The notes below the pieces were generated by a model. That model saw only the letters and a list, made by a program, of their open reading frames with translations. It was not told the DNA's origin and did not search any database. Of a DNA stretch of 25,022 nt, positions 24,952 to 25,022 are shown piece after piece. Made by a program: the position numbers and the translations under genes. Source of the DNA: Dysgonomonas sp. (lineage in GTDB: Bacteria; Bacteroidota; Bacteroidia; Bacteroidales; Dysgonomonadaceae); contig JASLEN010000278.1 in assembly GCA_030151105.1 (NCBI GenBank), positions 1-25,022 on the forward strand, given 5' to 3'. Within the stretch, counting starts at the first letter, position 1; the number at the start of each line of letters is the position of its first letter.

Positions 24952-25022
24952 ATGAAAAAAGTATTAATTAATTTATTTTCTATTGCCCTCTTGTTTTCGA
25001 GCTGTGGAAGCGATGAAACCGC
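24952..25022 (+). CDS. Lipoprotein, N-terminus only (cut by window end)
   Basis: Twenty-three codons are visible before the sequence ends. They encode a type II signal peptide with a KK start, a hydrophobic core and the lipobox LLFSSC (Cys18), followed by GSDETA. The mature protein is outside the window, so no function can be given. The preceding AraC-family gene on the same strand makes co-regulation possible. The ATG is the only plausible start, as it directly precedes the signal peptide. Confidence 0.7.
   Translation, partial: MKKVLINLFSIALLFSSCGSDET

Overview
This window comes from a Bacteroidota (Bacteroidales-type) chromosome. The evidence is a SusC/SusD pair, short AT-rich intergenic gaps, many lipoprotein signal peptides, and promoter -7 boxes of the Bacteroides TAnnTTTG type. 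All genes I support lie on the + strand. I saw no tRNA, rRNA, CRISPR array or insertion sequence.

Positions 1-20057 form one large polysaccharide utilization locus (PUL). The first part runs: an FAD-dependent oxidoreductase (5' end outside the window), a Tat-exported DUF4434-type lipoprotein, a sugar-porter MFS permease, an AGE/RENBP-type N-acylglucosamine 2-epimerase, SusC, SusD, a DUF5018-type lipoprotein in the SusE position, and a first GHL10-like putative glycosidase (A). A strong intrinsic terminator follows at 12685-12730. The second part runs: sialate O-acetylesterase-like protein, GHL10-like B, SGNH esterase, GHL10-like C, a second SGNH esterase of the GxDLY type, and a DUF5009/HGSNAT-like membrane acetyltransferase. 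Each of the three paralogous GHL10-like proteins is therefore directly followed by a different SGNH-type esterase. A ROK-family repressor with its own promoter follows at 20201 and is the likely local regulator.

A working model, by inference: SusC/SusD and the DUF5018 protein capture an acetylated glycan. The lipoproteins A and B, the periplasmic protein C and the esterases trim it. The DUF5009 protein may acetylate sugar amines in the periplasm. The MFS permease imports the product and the epimerase interconverts GlcNAc and ManNAc. No known CAZyme sidesteps the need for the GHL10-like and DUF4434 proteins as the backbone-cleaving enzymes, so the glycan target is unknown. No sialidase, sialic acid aldolase or amino-sugar kinase is present, so this is not a standard nan locus.

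Positions 21407-23310 are a separate one-gene unit: a -7 box, a well-formed cobalamin riboswitch, a BtuG-like surface beta-propeller lipoprotein and a terminator. Positions 23311-25022 hold a long AT-rich leader, an AraC-family regulator and the first 23 codons of another lipoprotein cut by the window end.
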